Positions 47,021-55,830 of a stretch of 64,000 nucleotides of DNA are shown piece after piece. The notes under the pieces are model-generated. The model made no database searches. It had not been told where the DNA came from and saw only the letters and a list, made by a program, of their open reading frames with translations. The stretch's first letter is position 1. Every line of letters starts with the position of its first letter. Origin of the DNA: Natrinema caseinilyticum (GTDB lineage Archaea > Halobacteriota > Halobacteria > Halobacteriales > Natrialbaceae); assembly GCF_024227435.1 (NCBI RefSeq), contig NZ_CP100446.1:651317-715316 (forward strand), read 5' to 3'. The position numbers were made by a program, and so were the translations under genes.

Positions 47021-47959
47021 TTACCCCTGTCCGTGGACGCCAGCAGTCTCCTGTGTCCCCTCGGTCCGCGTGGTTTCACCCGGGATCGACGCATCGGCTT
47101 TCAACACGACACGGCGTTCCGTGTACGACAGTCCGTTCTTGCGTTCGGTCCGCTTGCGAATCGCCAGCCGATTCTTCGACAACTCGAGCAGGGCATCGAT
47201 CGTCCGCGAGACGAGCTTCTTCGCGTAGGCGTCGCTGACACCCGTTTCCTGCCGTCGGATCCAGTGCTTCATGTCGCTGGCTTTCACGTACTCGCGGACA
47301 CCCTTGCAGCCCTCTCGCCACGGATTATCACCGACGCCGGGATCGGTCCGTGCTCGCCAAAGTTTCGCAGCAAGTCGGGACGGAAGCGAGTTGGTCATCG
47401 ACCGGAGCATGTCGTCGTCCATCCTGGCGAGTTGCTGAATTGGCAGGAGGTCACCGTGAGCCAGCGCCACTGGTCCGTCGCGATCGAGCGGATCAGCCGA
47501 ATCGGGGAGTCGAACGTACGTCGATCCGTCCTTCGTGAACCGCTCGAGGTAATCGATTCGCTCCTCGAGTGCACCGGGATCGACGGACTCGGCGTGGAGA
47601 TGGGCACCTTTCTCGAGTTCTCTGGATTGAAGCTCGGCAATCCGGTCCTTGTTCGCGCCGGCTTTCTTCAGCGCCGCGTCGGTGATCGCCTTCACGCGAG
47701 AGAGCGCTTGCTGGAGCGACTCGCTCTCGTTCTTGCACTTCTCGAGTGCGTCCCTGAGCGTTTCGTTTGCATCTCTGAGTCGTTCGTTCTCGGCTTCGAC
47801 CGTCTCGAGTTCGTCTTCGACAGTATCGATGCGGTCGGCCTGCTGGTCGATCGTCTCTCCGAGGCTTTCGTTTTCGGTCTCGAGGTCGTCGATTCGGCTT
47901 TCGAGTTGCTCGAGTCGGTCATGTGTCGGTGCGTCGTCGGCAGGACTATCGGCTGTCAT
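47021..47959 (-). CDS. Coiled-coil plasmid-type protein
   Basis: A 312-residue protein. The first 120 residues form a long coiled coil (LEQLESRIDDLETENESLGE and following heptads). The C-terminal half is a folded basic region with YLERFTKDGSTYVRLPDSAD, LPSRLAAKLWRARTDPG and a helical DNA-binding-like end (DAYAKKLVSRTIDALLELSK). Proteins built this way occur on haloarchaeal plasmids and proviruses. The Met at 47959 (MTADSPADDAP) is chosen because further upstream the frame is Arg/Ser-rich. It follows two small genes on the same strand and is probably co-transcribed. Function unknown. Confidence 0.72.
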   Translation of the reverse strand: MTADSPADDAPTHDRLEQLESRIDDLETENESLGETIDQQADRIDTVEDELETVEAENERLRDANETLRDALEKCKNESESLQQALSRVKAITDAALKKAGANKDRIAELQSRELEKGAHLHAESVDPGALEERIDYLERFTKDGSTYVRLPDSADPLDRDGPVALAHGDLLPIQQLARMDDDMLRSMTNSLPSRLAAKLWRARTDPGVGDNPWREGCKGVREYVKASDMKHWIRRQETGVSDAYAKKLVSRTIDALLELSKNRLAIRKRTERKNGLSYTERRVVLKADASIPGETTRTEGTQETAGVHGQG

Positions 47960-48232
47960 GGAATTCTGATGTGAACGGCAGGATCGGTTGGAATCGGCTC
48001 GCAGTATCTCGAGGTTCGTGGTTCGGTCGGCAGAATCGAATGCGGAGGCTGCGCCTACCGCCACGGCGCTATCGCTCTTTCGAGGGGCAGACGAACCGCC
48101 TCGAGGCGAACGTCGGAATCGTGACCACTGACGGCGGCCGGGCGGACGTGGTGAAAGCACCGATGGGAAAGTCGCGATTTGGTGGGTGGTCCTCAGGCGC
48201 TGCTCGCGACGGTGGCCGGACTGGTGCTCGAG

Positions 48233-48451
48233 TCAGTCATCGGCCCCGATTCCCCGACTGGCTCTCTCGGATTCCGCCGAATCACCGGCATCCTCGGCGT
48301 CGATCCGCTCGAACAACTCGATCGTCTCGTCGATGTTCTTGATCGCCGGCCGCATCGTGATCGGATCGGGAAGTTGGCCGTCGAGCGTCAGGATCTCGCC
48401 GCGGACCTCTTCGAGGCGAATTCGCAAAAACTCGTGCGAGTCGGCCGTCAT
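48233..48451 (-). CDS. Small acidic hypothetical protein
   Basis: A 72-residue acidic protein, mostly helical (SHEFLRIRLEEVRGEILTLD, then IKNIDETIELFERIDAE). Its ATG overlaps the stop of the upstream gene (ATGA at 48448-48451), so the two are translationally coupled. No family recognised. It probably belongs to the same plasmid-like operon as the coiled-coil protein 270 bases downstream. Confidence 0.6.
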   Translation of the reverse strand: MTADSHEFLRIRLEEVRGEILTLDGQLPDPITMRPAIKNIDETIELFERIDAEDAGDSAESERASRGIGADD

Positions 48452-48636
48452 GCGCGACCGACCTCCGCCGAAACGTCGGTGAACGAATTCTCTACCGATG
48501 CAGGCCCTGACGTCTCGAGCGCCAGAGTGAGGAGAATCTCGACATCCGCGTCGACAGCCGGGAAGATACGATCGACGCTGGTTTGTTTAGTCGGTACTAC
48601 CGAAACGGTTTCGTAGGTCGGTGTTCGAATATACAT
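48448..48636 (-). CDS. Small hypothetical protein
   Basis: A 62-residue protein (MYIRTPTYETVSVVPTKQTS, then DRIFPAVDADVEILLTLALE). It looks beta-rich and has no signal peptide or metal motif. The Met at 48636 is preferred to one at 48651. It is the first gene of a small minus-strand operon, upstream of the acidic protein whose start overlaps its stop. I do not recognise the family. Confidence 0.5.
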   Translation of the reverse strand: MYIRTPTYETVSVVPTKQTSVDRIFPAVDADVEILLTLALETSGPASVENSFTDVSAEVGRA

Positions 48637-48867
48637 TGTCCCTGAACGCATGGGACGCAGGTCGGGTGTTGGTCCACCCGGCCAATTTTACGCAAATTGG
48701 CGGTACTGCGCCACTAATTTCGTACATCAGTGGTAGTTACTTATAGCTTCCTGTATGCTATCAATTAAGGACCGGTCGATTTCGTCAGAAGGCCACGATG
48801 CTGGCCGCCGCGTGTTGATCCGTTCGCTCGAGCGAGTCACGGATCGGAGTCGCTCCGCGGAGCGACA

Positions 48868-49075
48868 CCGCGCGAACTGATGGGCCTCAGTCTCCAGTTG
48901 TATTTGCCTGGTCGCTTACTGATACTGTTCGAGTCCTCGAGAATTTCGGTGTCGAACGCCGCTTCCAGGAGATCAAACGCCGCACCGACCAGTTCGGCAA
49001 CTGCTTCAGAAACGCCGATCCGAAAACAGCCGACAAGTGGTTTCAGAGCTATGTATCCCTCTGAAACAGCCTTCT
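48868..49075 (+). pseudogene. IS6-family transposase relic with central deletion
   Basis: Plus-strand sequence encodes LMGLSLQLYLPGR, then in a shifted frame DTVRVLENFGVER, and then passes directly to RFQEIKRRTDQFGNCFRNAD and KTADKWFQSYVSL. Compared with the intact IS6 transposase at 35073-35708, about 330 bases between GVER and the VERVFREIK region are missing. Both break points in the intact copy contain a GTYGAACG word, consistent with deletion by short homology. It is inactive. Confidence 0.75.
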
Positions 49076-49124
49076 CTGAACAATGCCGCATAGTTGGCGA
49101 TCAGTGTTATACCACCGCCCGGGG

Positions 49125-49320
49125 TACCACCGGATGGCGAGGGGGAAGGATTCGGTCGTAGACCCACCGTACCGATCTGCTCCGAGACATACCTCGCCGA
49201 CGCCGGGATCGTTCCAACGTGAAGCCACTAGCCACACTGTCACCCGATCCCGGAACCCATCCTCTTCGACACACCACCTGAGGGATGGAGGCACCGACGC
49301 CGGCCCCTGTCGGCGTTTTC
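49125..49320 (+). ncRNA. Structured non-coding element, copy B
   Basis: Diverged second copy of the element at 43561-43756. The long stem is CCGGGATCG (49203-49211) with CGATCCCGG (49245-49253); compared with copy A one A-T pair has become G-C on both sides. The 3' hairpin ACGCCGGC-CCCT-GTCGGCGT (49297-49316) keeps pairing through one G-T wobble and is followed by TTTC. Preserved pairing despite base changes argues for a structured RNA or a selected DNA hairpin. It starts just after the IS6 relic and ends about 90 bases before the MBL gene. Confidence 0.5.
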
Positions 49321-49406
49321 CGTGTTCCCCTCGAGTCGCTGTCAGTACCATCGCACGGGTAGGCACACCCCTTCAACTATTTAGGCACCGGTATCGACCA
49401 CGTCGT

Positions 49407-50150
49407 ATGCTCGACGTGACGTTCTACGGGAACGCGGCGTTCTCGATCGCTTCGCCAGACACGACGGTCCTGGTCGATCCGTATCTCACCGAAAACGAGG
49501 AGTGTCCCTGGAACGCCCGGGAAGTACTCGAACGCGAGCATCCCGACGCCATTTGCGTGACCCACGCCGCATTCGACCACGTCGGCGATGCGGCCGAACT
49601 GGCACGCGACGACGGGATTCCGGTGCTCACCGAACCCGCGACGGCGCGCTCTCTTCGTGCCGAAGGCGTTCCCGCGGATCAGATCACGTCGGCCGTCTGG
49701 GGAATGGAAGCCGAGATCGGAGATATCAGTGTTCGTATCCTCGAGACTCGCCACATTTCGTACGAGGATGCCCGCGACGAGTTCGTCTCGGGCGTGCCGC
49801 TTTCGTTCCTGTTCCGAGCCGACAGCGACAGCGTCTACCACATGGGAGATACGTCCATCTTTCGAGACCTGAAAACCTACGGCGACCTCCACGAGCCGGA
49901 CGTCGTTCTCGTCGGCGTCGGGCAGGCGTTCGACGCCGTCGCGGCGTCCGATGGCCCGATCACGCTCCGGATCAGCGAACTCTCGACCGAAGAAGCCGTT
50001 CTGGCGACGCGGTGGCTCGGCGCGGACCGCGCCGTGCCGATGCACTTCGTAAACGACGAGCGGGAACAGTTCCTCGAAGCGATGGCCGACGCCGAAGGGG
50101 TGCCGGACCCCGTTCCACTGGACCCCGGCGAGTCGCTTCGCGTCGGATAA
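49407..50150 (+). CDS. MBL-fold metal-dependent hydrolase (UPF0173-like)
   Basis: A 247-residue metallo-beta-lactamase-fold protein. The metal motif is in THAAFDHVGDA, with later ligand segments TRHISYEDARDEF, YHMGDTSIF and VPMHFVND. The order and short length are those of UPF0173-type hydrolases, whose substrates are mostly unknown. The ATG at 49407 (MLDVTFYGNAAF) fits the fold; the frame upstream crosses the repeat element. ACTATTTAG near 49376 lies about 27 bases ahead, typical of a leaderless promoter. From here on the DNA looks like ordinary haloarchaeal chromosome. Confidence 0.88.
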   Translation: MLDVTFYGNAAFSIASPDTTVLVDPYLTENEECPWNAREVLEREHPDAICVTHAAFDHVGDAAELARDDGIPVLTEPATARSLRAEGVPADQITSAVWGMEAEIGDISVRILETRHISYEDARDEFVSGVPLSFLFRADSDSVYHMGDTSIFRDLKTYGDLHEPDVVLVGVGQAFDAVAASDGPITLRISELSTEEAVLATRWLGADRAVPMHFVNDEREQFLEAMADAEGVPDPVPLDPGESLRVG

Positions 50151-50590
50151 GTCGGAAACGGTGCCGAGTTTCTCGTGACGACCCACGCAGTTCATCGCCC
50201 ACTCCTCGGAACGGAGCGGGTTTTCGGTCACCCGGTCGGCGTTCGGTCGCCGAGGAATCTCCGGTCCCTGAGACGGGTCCACGACAGAGCAGAAGAGCGA
50301 TGAAACCGCGCCAGACGTCGGTCGAACGCACGCACCCGACAGGGATACTGTACGAAGGACTGTGCGAGTCCCTGTGATTCCCTGCGGCCGGGTCGCCAGC
50401 CGGCCACGGTATTGTTTCGTAACCAGTGACATATCGTTTCGGGCCGACCGCACCGCGAAGTCGGCATCGACAGGCTGGGACCCGCGGTCCCGGGTCCACC
50501 CGCTCGAGCACCCCTCGTACCGCCTCGAAATCGCCGCCGGAGATCACGTGCCGAAAGGACTTTGCTTGGACAACCCACTACTATACACGA
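50151..50590. other. Intergenic region
   Basis: About 440 bases between the MBL gene and the DUF302 gene. Open frames cross it on both strands but are Arg/Ser-rich extensions without family resemblance. CACTACTATACACG just before 50591 may be part of the downstream promoter. Nothing else is seen. Confidence 0.45.
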
Positions 50591-51034
50591 ATGACACTTC
50601 CTATCGATCCGACCCGGATAGACCCGGACGACATCGGGGCGACGCAGACGACGCTCGAGATGGACCACGAACCGGCCGTCGAACACGTCCGAGAGGTGTT
50701 CACCGAGGCCGGATTCGGAATTCCCGTCGAGTTCTCCCCGTCGGAGTTGCTCAACGAAAAGGTCGACGCCGACCGTGACCCCTACTACGTCCTCGGCGCG
50801 TGCAACCCGGCGGTGGCCGACCGCGCCCTCGACGCCAGCGACGGGGAACTGGGCGCGCTGTTCCCCTGTAACGTCGTCATCTGGGAGGAAGAACCCGGAC
50901 AGCAGCGGGTCTATCACGTCTCGATCATGCGAATCGCCCGCCTCGTCGGCATGGCACCGGACGGCGACGAGATGAACGATATCATCGCAACGACCGGCGA
51001 ACTCGTCGACGACGCCTTCGAAAACCTCCACTAA
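50591..51034 (+). CDS. DUF302 domain protein
   Basis: A 147-residue soluble protein with the DUF302 pattern: AVEHVREVFTEAGFGIPVEF, then LGACNPAVADRALDASDGEL, then ALFPCNVVIWEEE. The ATG at 50591 (MTLPIDPTRI) gives the normal length. The stop overlaps the start of the methyltransferase gene by one base (TAATG), so the two are translationally coupled. The role of DUF302 is not established. Confidence 0.87.
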   Translation: MTLPIDPTRIDPDDIGATQTTLEMDHEPAVEHVREVFTEAGFGIPVEFSPSELLNEKVDADRDPYYVLGACNPAVADRALDASDGELGALFPCNVVIWEEEPGQQRVYHVSIMRIARLVGMAPDGDEMNDIIATTGELVDDAFENLH

Positions 51035-51594
51035 TGGGACACCACACGTTCGACGCGTCAGGGGCCGACAAACTCGAGCGAGCGGGCCAACGCTACCGCT
51101 ATCTTTCGGCCGAAGAGCTGCTGTGGGCACTCGAGCCCGCGTCGACTGACACCATCGCGGACCTCGGCAGCGGGACCGGGTTCTACACCGACGACGTCGC
51201 GCCGCACGCGGGCGACGTGTACGCAGTCGACCTGCAGGAGGAAATGCACGAGTACTATCGCGAGAAAGGCGTCCCCGAAAACGTCGACCTCGTTACGACC
51301 GACGTGAGCGACCTCCCCTTCGACACCGACTCCGTCGACGCGGCGTTTTCGACCATGACGTATCACGAGTTCGCAGGGGACGATGCGCTCGCCGAAATCG
51401 ACCGAGTCCTCGGGCCGAGGGGACGACTCGTCGTCCTCGACTGGGCGGCGACCGGATCGGGGGACCACGGTCCGCCACTCGACGAGCGATACACCGCCGA
51501 CGAAGCGGCAACCGAACTCCGTGACCACGGGTTCCACATCGTGTTCGAAGCGGTCAGGCCGGAGACGTTCCTGCTGATCGCCGCGCTCGAGTGA
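51034..51594 (+). CDS. Class I SAM-dependent methyltransferase
   Basis: A 186-residue Rossmann-fold methyltransferase. It has the SAM-binding motif IADLGSGTGFYTDDVA near residues 41-56, the acidic loop DLQEEMHEYY, DVSDLPFDTDSVDAAFSTM with the usual PF pattern, and RGRLVVLDWA. The short length and motifs are like UbiE/methyltransferase-11 proteins. It is coupled to the DUF302 gene through a one-base overlap and probably acts with it. The substrate is unknown. Confidence 0.9.
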   Translation: MGHHTFDASGADKLERAGQRYRYLSAEELLWALEPASTDTIADLGSGTGFYTDDVAPHAGDVYAVDLQEEMHEYYREKGVPENVDLVTTDVSDLPFDTDSVDAAFSTMTYHEFAGDDALAEIDRVLGPRGRLVVLDWAATGSGDHGPPLDERYTADEAATELRDHGFHIVFEAVRPETFLLIAALE

Positions 51595-52084
51595 ACCACA
51601 CCGCCGCAGCCATCGACGCGGATAGAAGCATCGGGTTCGCGTGCGATACGGTTTTCCGTGTGTGAGAAAGCGGGATCGGTGAGCAGACGGTATCCGTCGG
51701 CGGGGCAGTACCTCGTAACCGCCAGGCCGGACCGTCGAACCCGAACTGACCGGTGCCCGAAGCGTCCACAGTGCGGGCCCCGAGAGCCTGCTATCGGCGG
51801 AGCTTCCTCACGTTTCGCTCTCGCGTTTTTTCTGACGGATCCGTCGAGGTCGGTGCGCCGGTGGAGACGGTGAAGAGCGAGACGGTACTGGACTGCTCCC
51901 ACCCGGGATAATTTGACGTTCGTACTGCGACAAAATTTTTGTGAGATATTCGAAAACTCGTTTCGATAGACGGTACCACAGACGCCATTGTGAGGGGAAT
52001 ATCCGTGTTTTAGAGAGGCCTAAATTACAAATTTGATAGAAACTACTATATGTTTTGCTCCCCCATCGATACTCGTTCACACGA
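51595..52084. other. Intergenic region before the multicopper oxidase
   Basis: About 490 bases. The first 300 are GC-rich with no supported gene. The part from 51910 to 52060 is AT-rich (CAAAATTTTTGTG near 51932, CTACTATATGTTTT near 52043), probably the promoter of the oxidase gene with its control sites. No convincing palindrome stands out. Confidence 0.45.
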
Positions 52085-53422
52085 ATGAGTAGCGATCGAC
52101 AGGAATCCGACTCGGCGATACACGAAGACGACGCGGGAACAGTTACCCGGGGTCTCGAGGAGCGGTTGGTTGACTCGGTGAAAAATCACGACGGCGTCTC
52201 TCGGCGGGCGGTCCTCGGCGGACTCGCTATCGCAGGCGGCTCCGCGATCGCGGGCACGGGCGCGACTCGGTCGGACGATGACACCGGAGATTCGAACGAC
52301 GAAACGATGGGGTTCGGCGCGCCCGGAACCTACACCGAGGAGCAGTTCGACCCCCACGGCTTCCTGCGGGAGTTCAACACCGGAGATTCGACGAACGAGC
52401 GTCCGTCACGATTCGGTGAAAACGACTACAATCTGAACGCCGGCGTCTACGAAGAAAACGGCCAAACCGTTCGGGAGTTTAATTTCGTCGCGGTTCCGGT
52501 CGAACAGGAAATCCTTCCGGGTATCACCTTCCCGATGTGGACGTTCAACGGGCAAGTGCCAGGGCCGACCATCCGCGTCGAGGAAGGCGATCTGGTTCGG
52601 GTCAACTTCACGAACGGGTTTCCGGACATGGCCCACACGATCCATCCGCATCTCCGCAATCTCAACCCGCGCATGGACGGGATACCACAGAACGGCCCGG
52701 GACTCATCGATAGCGGCGAGTCGTTCACCTACGAGTGGCAGGCCCAGCCGGTCGGGACCCACCTCTATCACTGCCACATGCTCCCCCTGAAGGCCCACGT
52801 TCACCGGGGCATGTATGGAAGCATGATCGTCGACCCGAAGCCGGAGAACGTCAGGGAGAACCCTCGGCAGTACATCGACTATCACGGCCCGATCACGGAC
52901 GAGGTACGCGAGATGGCCGCCGAGCGGGCGCGGAGTCGAAACATGATCTCGCACGCGGACTATAGTCCAGAGGGCTTCGACGGCATCGACGAGATGGTCA
53001 TGGTCATGAACGGGTTCGATACCAACTTCGACGGTGATAACGAGGTCTACGGCGTCAACACGCGGGGATTCTGCTACGCACCGGCGCGGACCGATGCGTA
53101 CAACGGCGAGTGGGAGGCCGGCGAGACGAAACACCCCATCGAGATCGACGGCAACGAGCGACAGCGCGTACACCTCCTGAACACGATCGAGTTCGACTTC
53201 GTGAACTCGTTTCACTGCCACTCGCAGTTCTTCGACTACTACGACGCCGGCACGACGCTGTTCCCGAATCGGAAAACCATCGACACGGTGTTGATGTGTC
53301 AGGCACAGCGCGGAATCCTCGAATTCGACTACAGCAACCACGAACCGGGACTGTACATGTTCCACGCCCATCAGTCCGAGTTCGCCGAACTCGGCTGGAT
53401 GAGCTTTTTCGAGGTGAACTAA
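52085..53422 (+). CDS. Two-domain multicopper oxidase, Tat-exported
   Basis: A 445-residue copper enzyme exported through the Tat pathway (SRRAVLGGLAIAGGSAIAG, Arg40-Arg41). It has two cupredoxin domains. Domain 1 contains THTIHPHLRN-like sequence (His187, His189) and THLYHCHMLPLKAH, with a Cys between two His (229-231). Domain 2 contains NSFHCHSQF and ends LYMFHAHQSEFAELGWMSFF, where the usual type-1 Cys position is Ala. The type-1 copper therefore seems to be in domain 1 only. It probably oxidises a metal ion or a phenolic donor outside the membrane. The gene directly abuts the ZIP-type transporter gene, which suggests metal oxidation coupled to uptake. Confidence 0.88.
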   Translation: MSSDRQESDSAIHEDDAGTVTRGLEERLVDSVKNHDGVSRRAVLGGLAIAGGSAIAGTGATRSDDDTGDSNDETMGFGAPGTYTEEQFDPHGFLREFNTGDSTNERPSRFGENDYNLNAGVYEENGQTVREFNFVAVPVEQEILPGITFPMWTFNGQVPGPTIRVEEGDLVRVNFTNGFPDMAHTIHPHLRNLNPRMDGIPQNGPGLIDSGESFTYEWQAQPVGTHLYHCHMLPLKAHVHRGMYGSMIVDPKPENVRENPRQYIDYHGPITDEVREMAAERARSRNMISHADYSPEGFDGIDEMVMVMNGFDTNFDGDNEVYGVNTRGFCYAPARTDAYNGEWEAGETKHPIEIDGNERQRVHLLNTIEFDFVNSFHCHSQFFDYYDAGTTLFPNRKTIDTVLMCQAQRGILEFDYSNHEPGLYMFHAHQSEFAELGWMSFFEVN

Positions 53423-54634
53423 ATGACGACGGACCCGAAATCGGACGGCGGCGTCGCACAGTCACCGAATCAGCCGTTCGGCCTCCCGCGATGGGTGATC
53501 GGCATCGTTCCGATACTCCTGTTGGGCCTCGTCATCGGCGGGTTCGTGGCGACGACGCCACTCGCCGGAGTGGACGGTGGCGAACCGCTGCCCGACGTGT
53601 CGATAGATTACACGACCCTCCCCAACGACGACACGATTCGTCTTCACGTCACGAACAACGCCCCCGAACCCGTTACGATCTCGCAGGTCCACGTCGACGA
53701 GGCGAATTGGCAGTTCGAAATGACCGGTGCCGGCGGAGATCGGACGCTCGAGCCGTTGGAAAGTGCTACGATAGAAATCCCGTACTCGTGGATGGAGGGG
53801 TACGACTACGGCGTGACGGTCGTCGCCGATAACGGAGCGACGTTCGGCACGACCATCGTTGCCGCGAATTCCTCGCCCGGGTTGACCGGACAGGTCGTCT
53901 GGACCCTCGCCGTCATCGGGGTCCTCATCGGGATCGTCCCGATCGCGCTCGGCATCATGTGGTTCCCCTTCATGCAAACGATGAGCGAGAAGTGGCTCAA
54001 CGCCGTGCTCGCGTTCTCGGCGGGCGTTCTCGGCTATCTCGTCTTCGACGGCGGGTTCGAAGCGTTCGAGACCGCACAGTCGGTTCCATCGGGCTACTCC
54101 GGACCGCTTCTCGTCGTGCTCGGCATCTCGGGGGCGTGGTTGCTGCTCCAGGCAGTGACGGACTGGCTGACGGACGACGAAGAAGAGTCCCGGCTGTCGC
54201 TCGCGTACTCCGCGGCGCTCGGTATCGGCCTCCACAACCTTGCAGAGGGACTCGCAATCGGCGCTGCGTTCGCGACCGGCCGGACGTCACTCGGGATGTT
54301 TCTCATCATCGGGTTCATGATACACAACGTCACCGAAGGGCCGGTTATCGTCGCCCCCCTCGCCGACGGGAACCGTCCGTCGCTCGCGCATTTCGTCGCG
54401 TTCGGCCTGCTCGCGGGTTCACCCGCCATCCTCGGCGGCTGGATCGGCGTTTCGACGCGATCGCCACTGTTGAACACGCTGTTTCTCGCCATCGGGGTCG
54501 GAGCACTGTTGCAAGTCGTCTTCGACATCGGTGATATCGTGCGTCGGTCGGGCTCGATACGAGCCGCACCGAACGTGATGGGGTTCGCTATCGGACTGCT
54601 GTTCATGTACGCGACGGGCCTGTTTACCCTCTAA
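53423..54634 (+). CDS. ZIP-family metal transporter with extra N-terminal domain
   Basis: A 403-residue membrane protein. Residues of about 24-46 form an N-terminal membrane anchor, followed by a beta-rich, probably extracytoplasmic domain of about 100 residues (PDVSIDYTTLPNDDTIRLHV, then ITNNAPEP-like strands). The C-terminal part has the helices of a ZIP transporter, with the metal motifs HNLAEGLAIGAA and HNVTEGP. The ATG follows the oxidase stop immediately (TAAATG). ZIP proteins import zinc, iron or manganese. The fused outer domain may receive the metal from the oxidase. The fusion is larger than the usual ZIP length of 250-310. Confidence 0.88.
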   Translation: MTTDPKSDGGVAQSPNQPFGLPRWVIGIVPILLLGLVIGGFVATTPLAGVDGGEPLPDVSIDYTTLPNDDTIRLHVTNNAPEPVTISQVHVDEANWQFEMTGAGGDRTLEPLESATIEIPYSWMEGYDYGVTVVADNGATFGTTIVAANSSPGLTGQVVWTLAVIGVLIGIVPIALGIMWFPFMQTMSEKWLNAVLAFSAGVLGYLVFDGGFEAFETAQSVPSGYSGPLLVVLGISGAWLLLQAVTDWLTDDEEESRLSLAYSAALGIGLHNLAEGLAIGAAFATGRTSLGMFLIIGFMIHNVTEGPVIVAPLADGNRPSLAHFVAFGLLAGSPAILGGWIGVSTRSPLLNTLFLAIGVGALLQVVFDIGDIVRRSGSIRAAPNVMGFAIGLLFMYATGLFTL

Positions 54635-54773
54635 TAGTCCGACGACCCGATTCGGCGTCGACTGGCGTACGGAATAAAAGCACGCACGTGGGACCGGCCG
54701 ACGGACGGGACGTCGAACTGACGGTCGACGACCGAGGAGAACACATATTTCGTCGCCGTCCGTTCCGGGTCGT

Positions 54774-55496
54774 ATGAAATCTATCGTCCGGACGAACTTC
54801 GATGATAGCGTCTCCGCATACGACGCCTACGAGCGACGAACCGGTCGATTCACCGCACTCGCTCGTCTTCTGGCCGCCGAAATGTCGGCTCGAGCGGACG
54901 GACCGTTCGAATCCGTCCTCGATGCCGGTGCCGGAACGGGTGTGAGCACGCGCATTTTTGCCGACCGGTCGCGACGAACGGTCGCGCTGGACTTTAGCCG
55001 CGAGATGCTACGGGAAGTCGAGTCCGCGCCGCGGGTCGAGGCCGACTTCGATACCCTGCCGTTCGTCGATGGGTGCTTCGATGGGGTTGCGTTTACCGCG
55101 TCGCTCTTTCTCGTTCCAGATCCTTCGGTCGCGACGCGAGAGGCTGCCCGGGTCGTCCGGTCGGACGGGGTCGTCGGCGCCGTCGCACCGCTCGGCTGGA
55201 CCGACGCCGACGGGACGGACATCTTCGATGGCCTCGCCCGAGAGTCACGATCACCCGCCGGAGTCGACGACGTCGAAACCGCCTTCGAAGACGAGTTCGC
55301 CGTCACGACCGGCACCTGGCGGTTCGCGACGACGGCCGAGTCAGTACGGCGCTTCCACGCCATTCCGGCGATGGCAGCGCGTCTCTACCCGAAACTCGCG
55401 ATCGAGGAACGCGTGGCGAGGGCACGGGACCTCCTCGACTCTCTCGACGGCACCGTCGAACAGCGGTGGCGATGGATCGTCGGCGTCGCCGAGTAA
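54774..55496 (+). CDS. Class I SAM-dependent methyltransferase
   Basis: A 240-residue methyltransferase. SAM-binding residues lie in VLDAGAGTGVSTRIFADRSR near residues 49-68, the acidic residue in VALDFSREML, and DTLPFVDGCFDGVAFTASL in the post-motif region. The C-terminal half varies, as in methyltransferase-11 proteins. CACATATTTCG near 54740 is about 27 bases before the ATG, which fits a leaderless transcript. It is a single gene between the metal operon and the large MBL gene. Substrate not deducible. Confidence 0.88.
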   Translation: MKSIVRTNFDDSVSAYDAYERRTGRFTALARLLAAEMSARADGPFESVLDAGAGTGVSTRIFADRSRRTVALDFSREMLREVESAPRVEADFDTLPFVDGCFDGVAFTASLFLVPDPSVATREAARVVRSDGVVGAVAPLGWTDADGTDIFDGLARESRSPAGVDDVETAFEDEFAVTTGTWRFATTAESVRRFHAIPAMAARLYPKLAIEERVARARDLLDSLDGTVEQRWRWIVGVAE

Positions 55497-55830
55497 GTTC
55501 GAGTGCGACCGGAGAGGGAGTCGCTCGACCATCGTCGAGACTGCGCGCGGTGACGGATCCCCGGAATCGACCGACTCGAACACTTCGGAACGGGGGCTCG
55601 AACCATCGAGAGAGGAGGCGGTCTCGAGGGTTGGGCCCGTTTCGTGCGACGTGGGTCCGCTCTCGCTGAGCCGCCTCGAGTCGCTCATCGACGGTCCCGT
55701 TCGCCGTTGACGGTCCGATTCGACCGCCGCCGATGCTCGACGCCACCGAGTTACGTGATCAAAATATAACATTATAACAAATTCGTTTGATAAAATACAA
55801 GTATTGGAGGATGGAAACGGAATCGAGAGC
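55497..55830. other. Intergenic region with promoter of the large MBL gene
   Basis: About 330 bases. The first 250 are GC-rich without a supported gene. AT-rich ATATAACATTATAAC near 55763-55780 probably holds the promoter of the downstream gene. Nothing else is seen. Confidence 0.45.

Noticed and set aside
52406..53371. Long open frame on the minus strand inside the multicopper oxidase gene (321 codons)
   Set aside because: It is a codon-position shadow of the GC-rich plus-strand gene; its translation (VEHVQSRFVVAVVEFEDSAL and similar) matches no family, whereas the plus strand has all copper motifs.
53462..54235. 257-codon minus-strand frame opposite the ZIP transporter gene
   Set aside because: Shadow frame of charged residues; the plus strand has helices and metal motifs.
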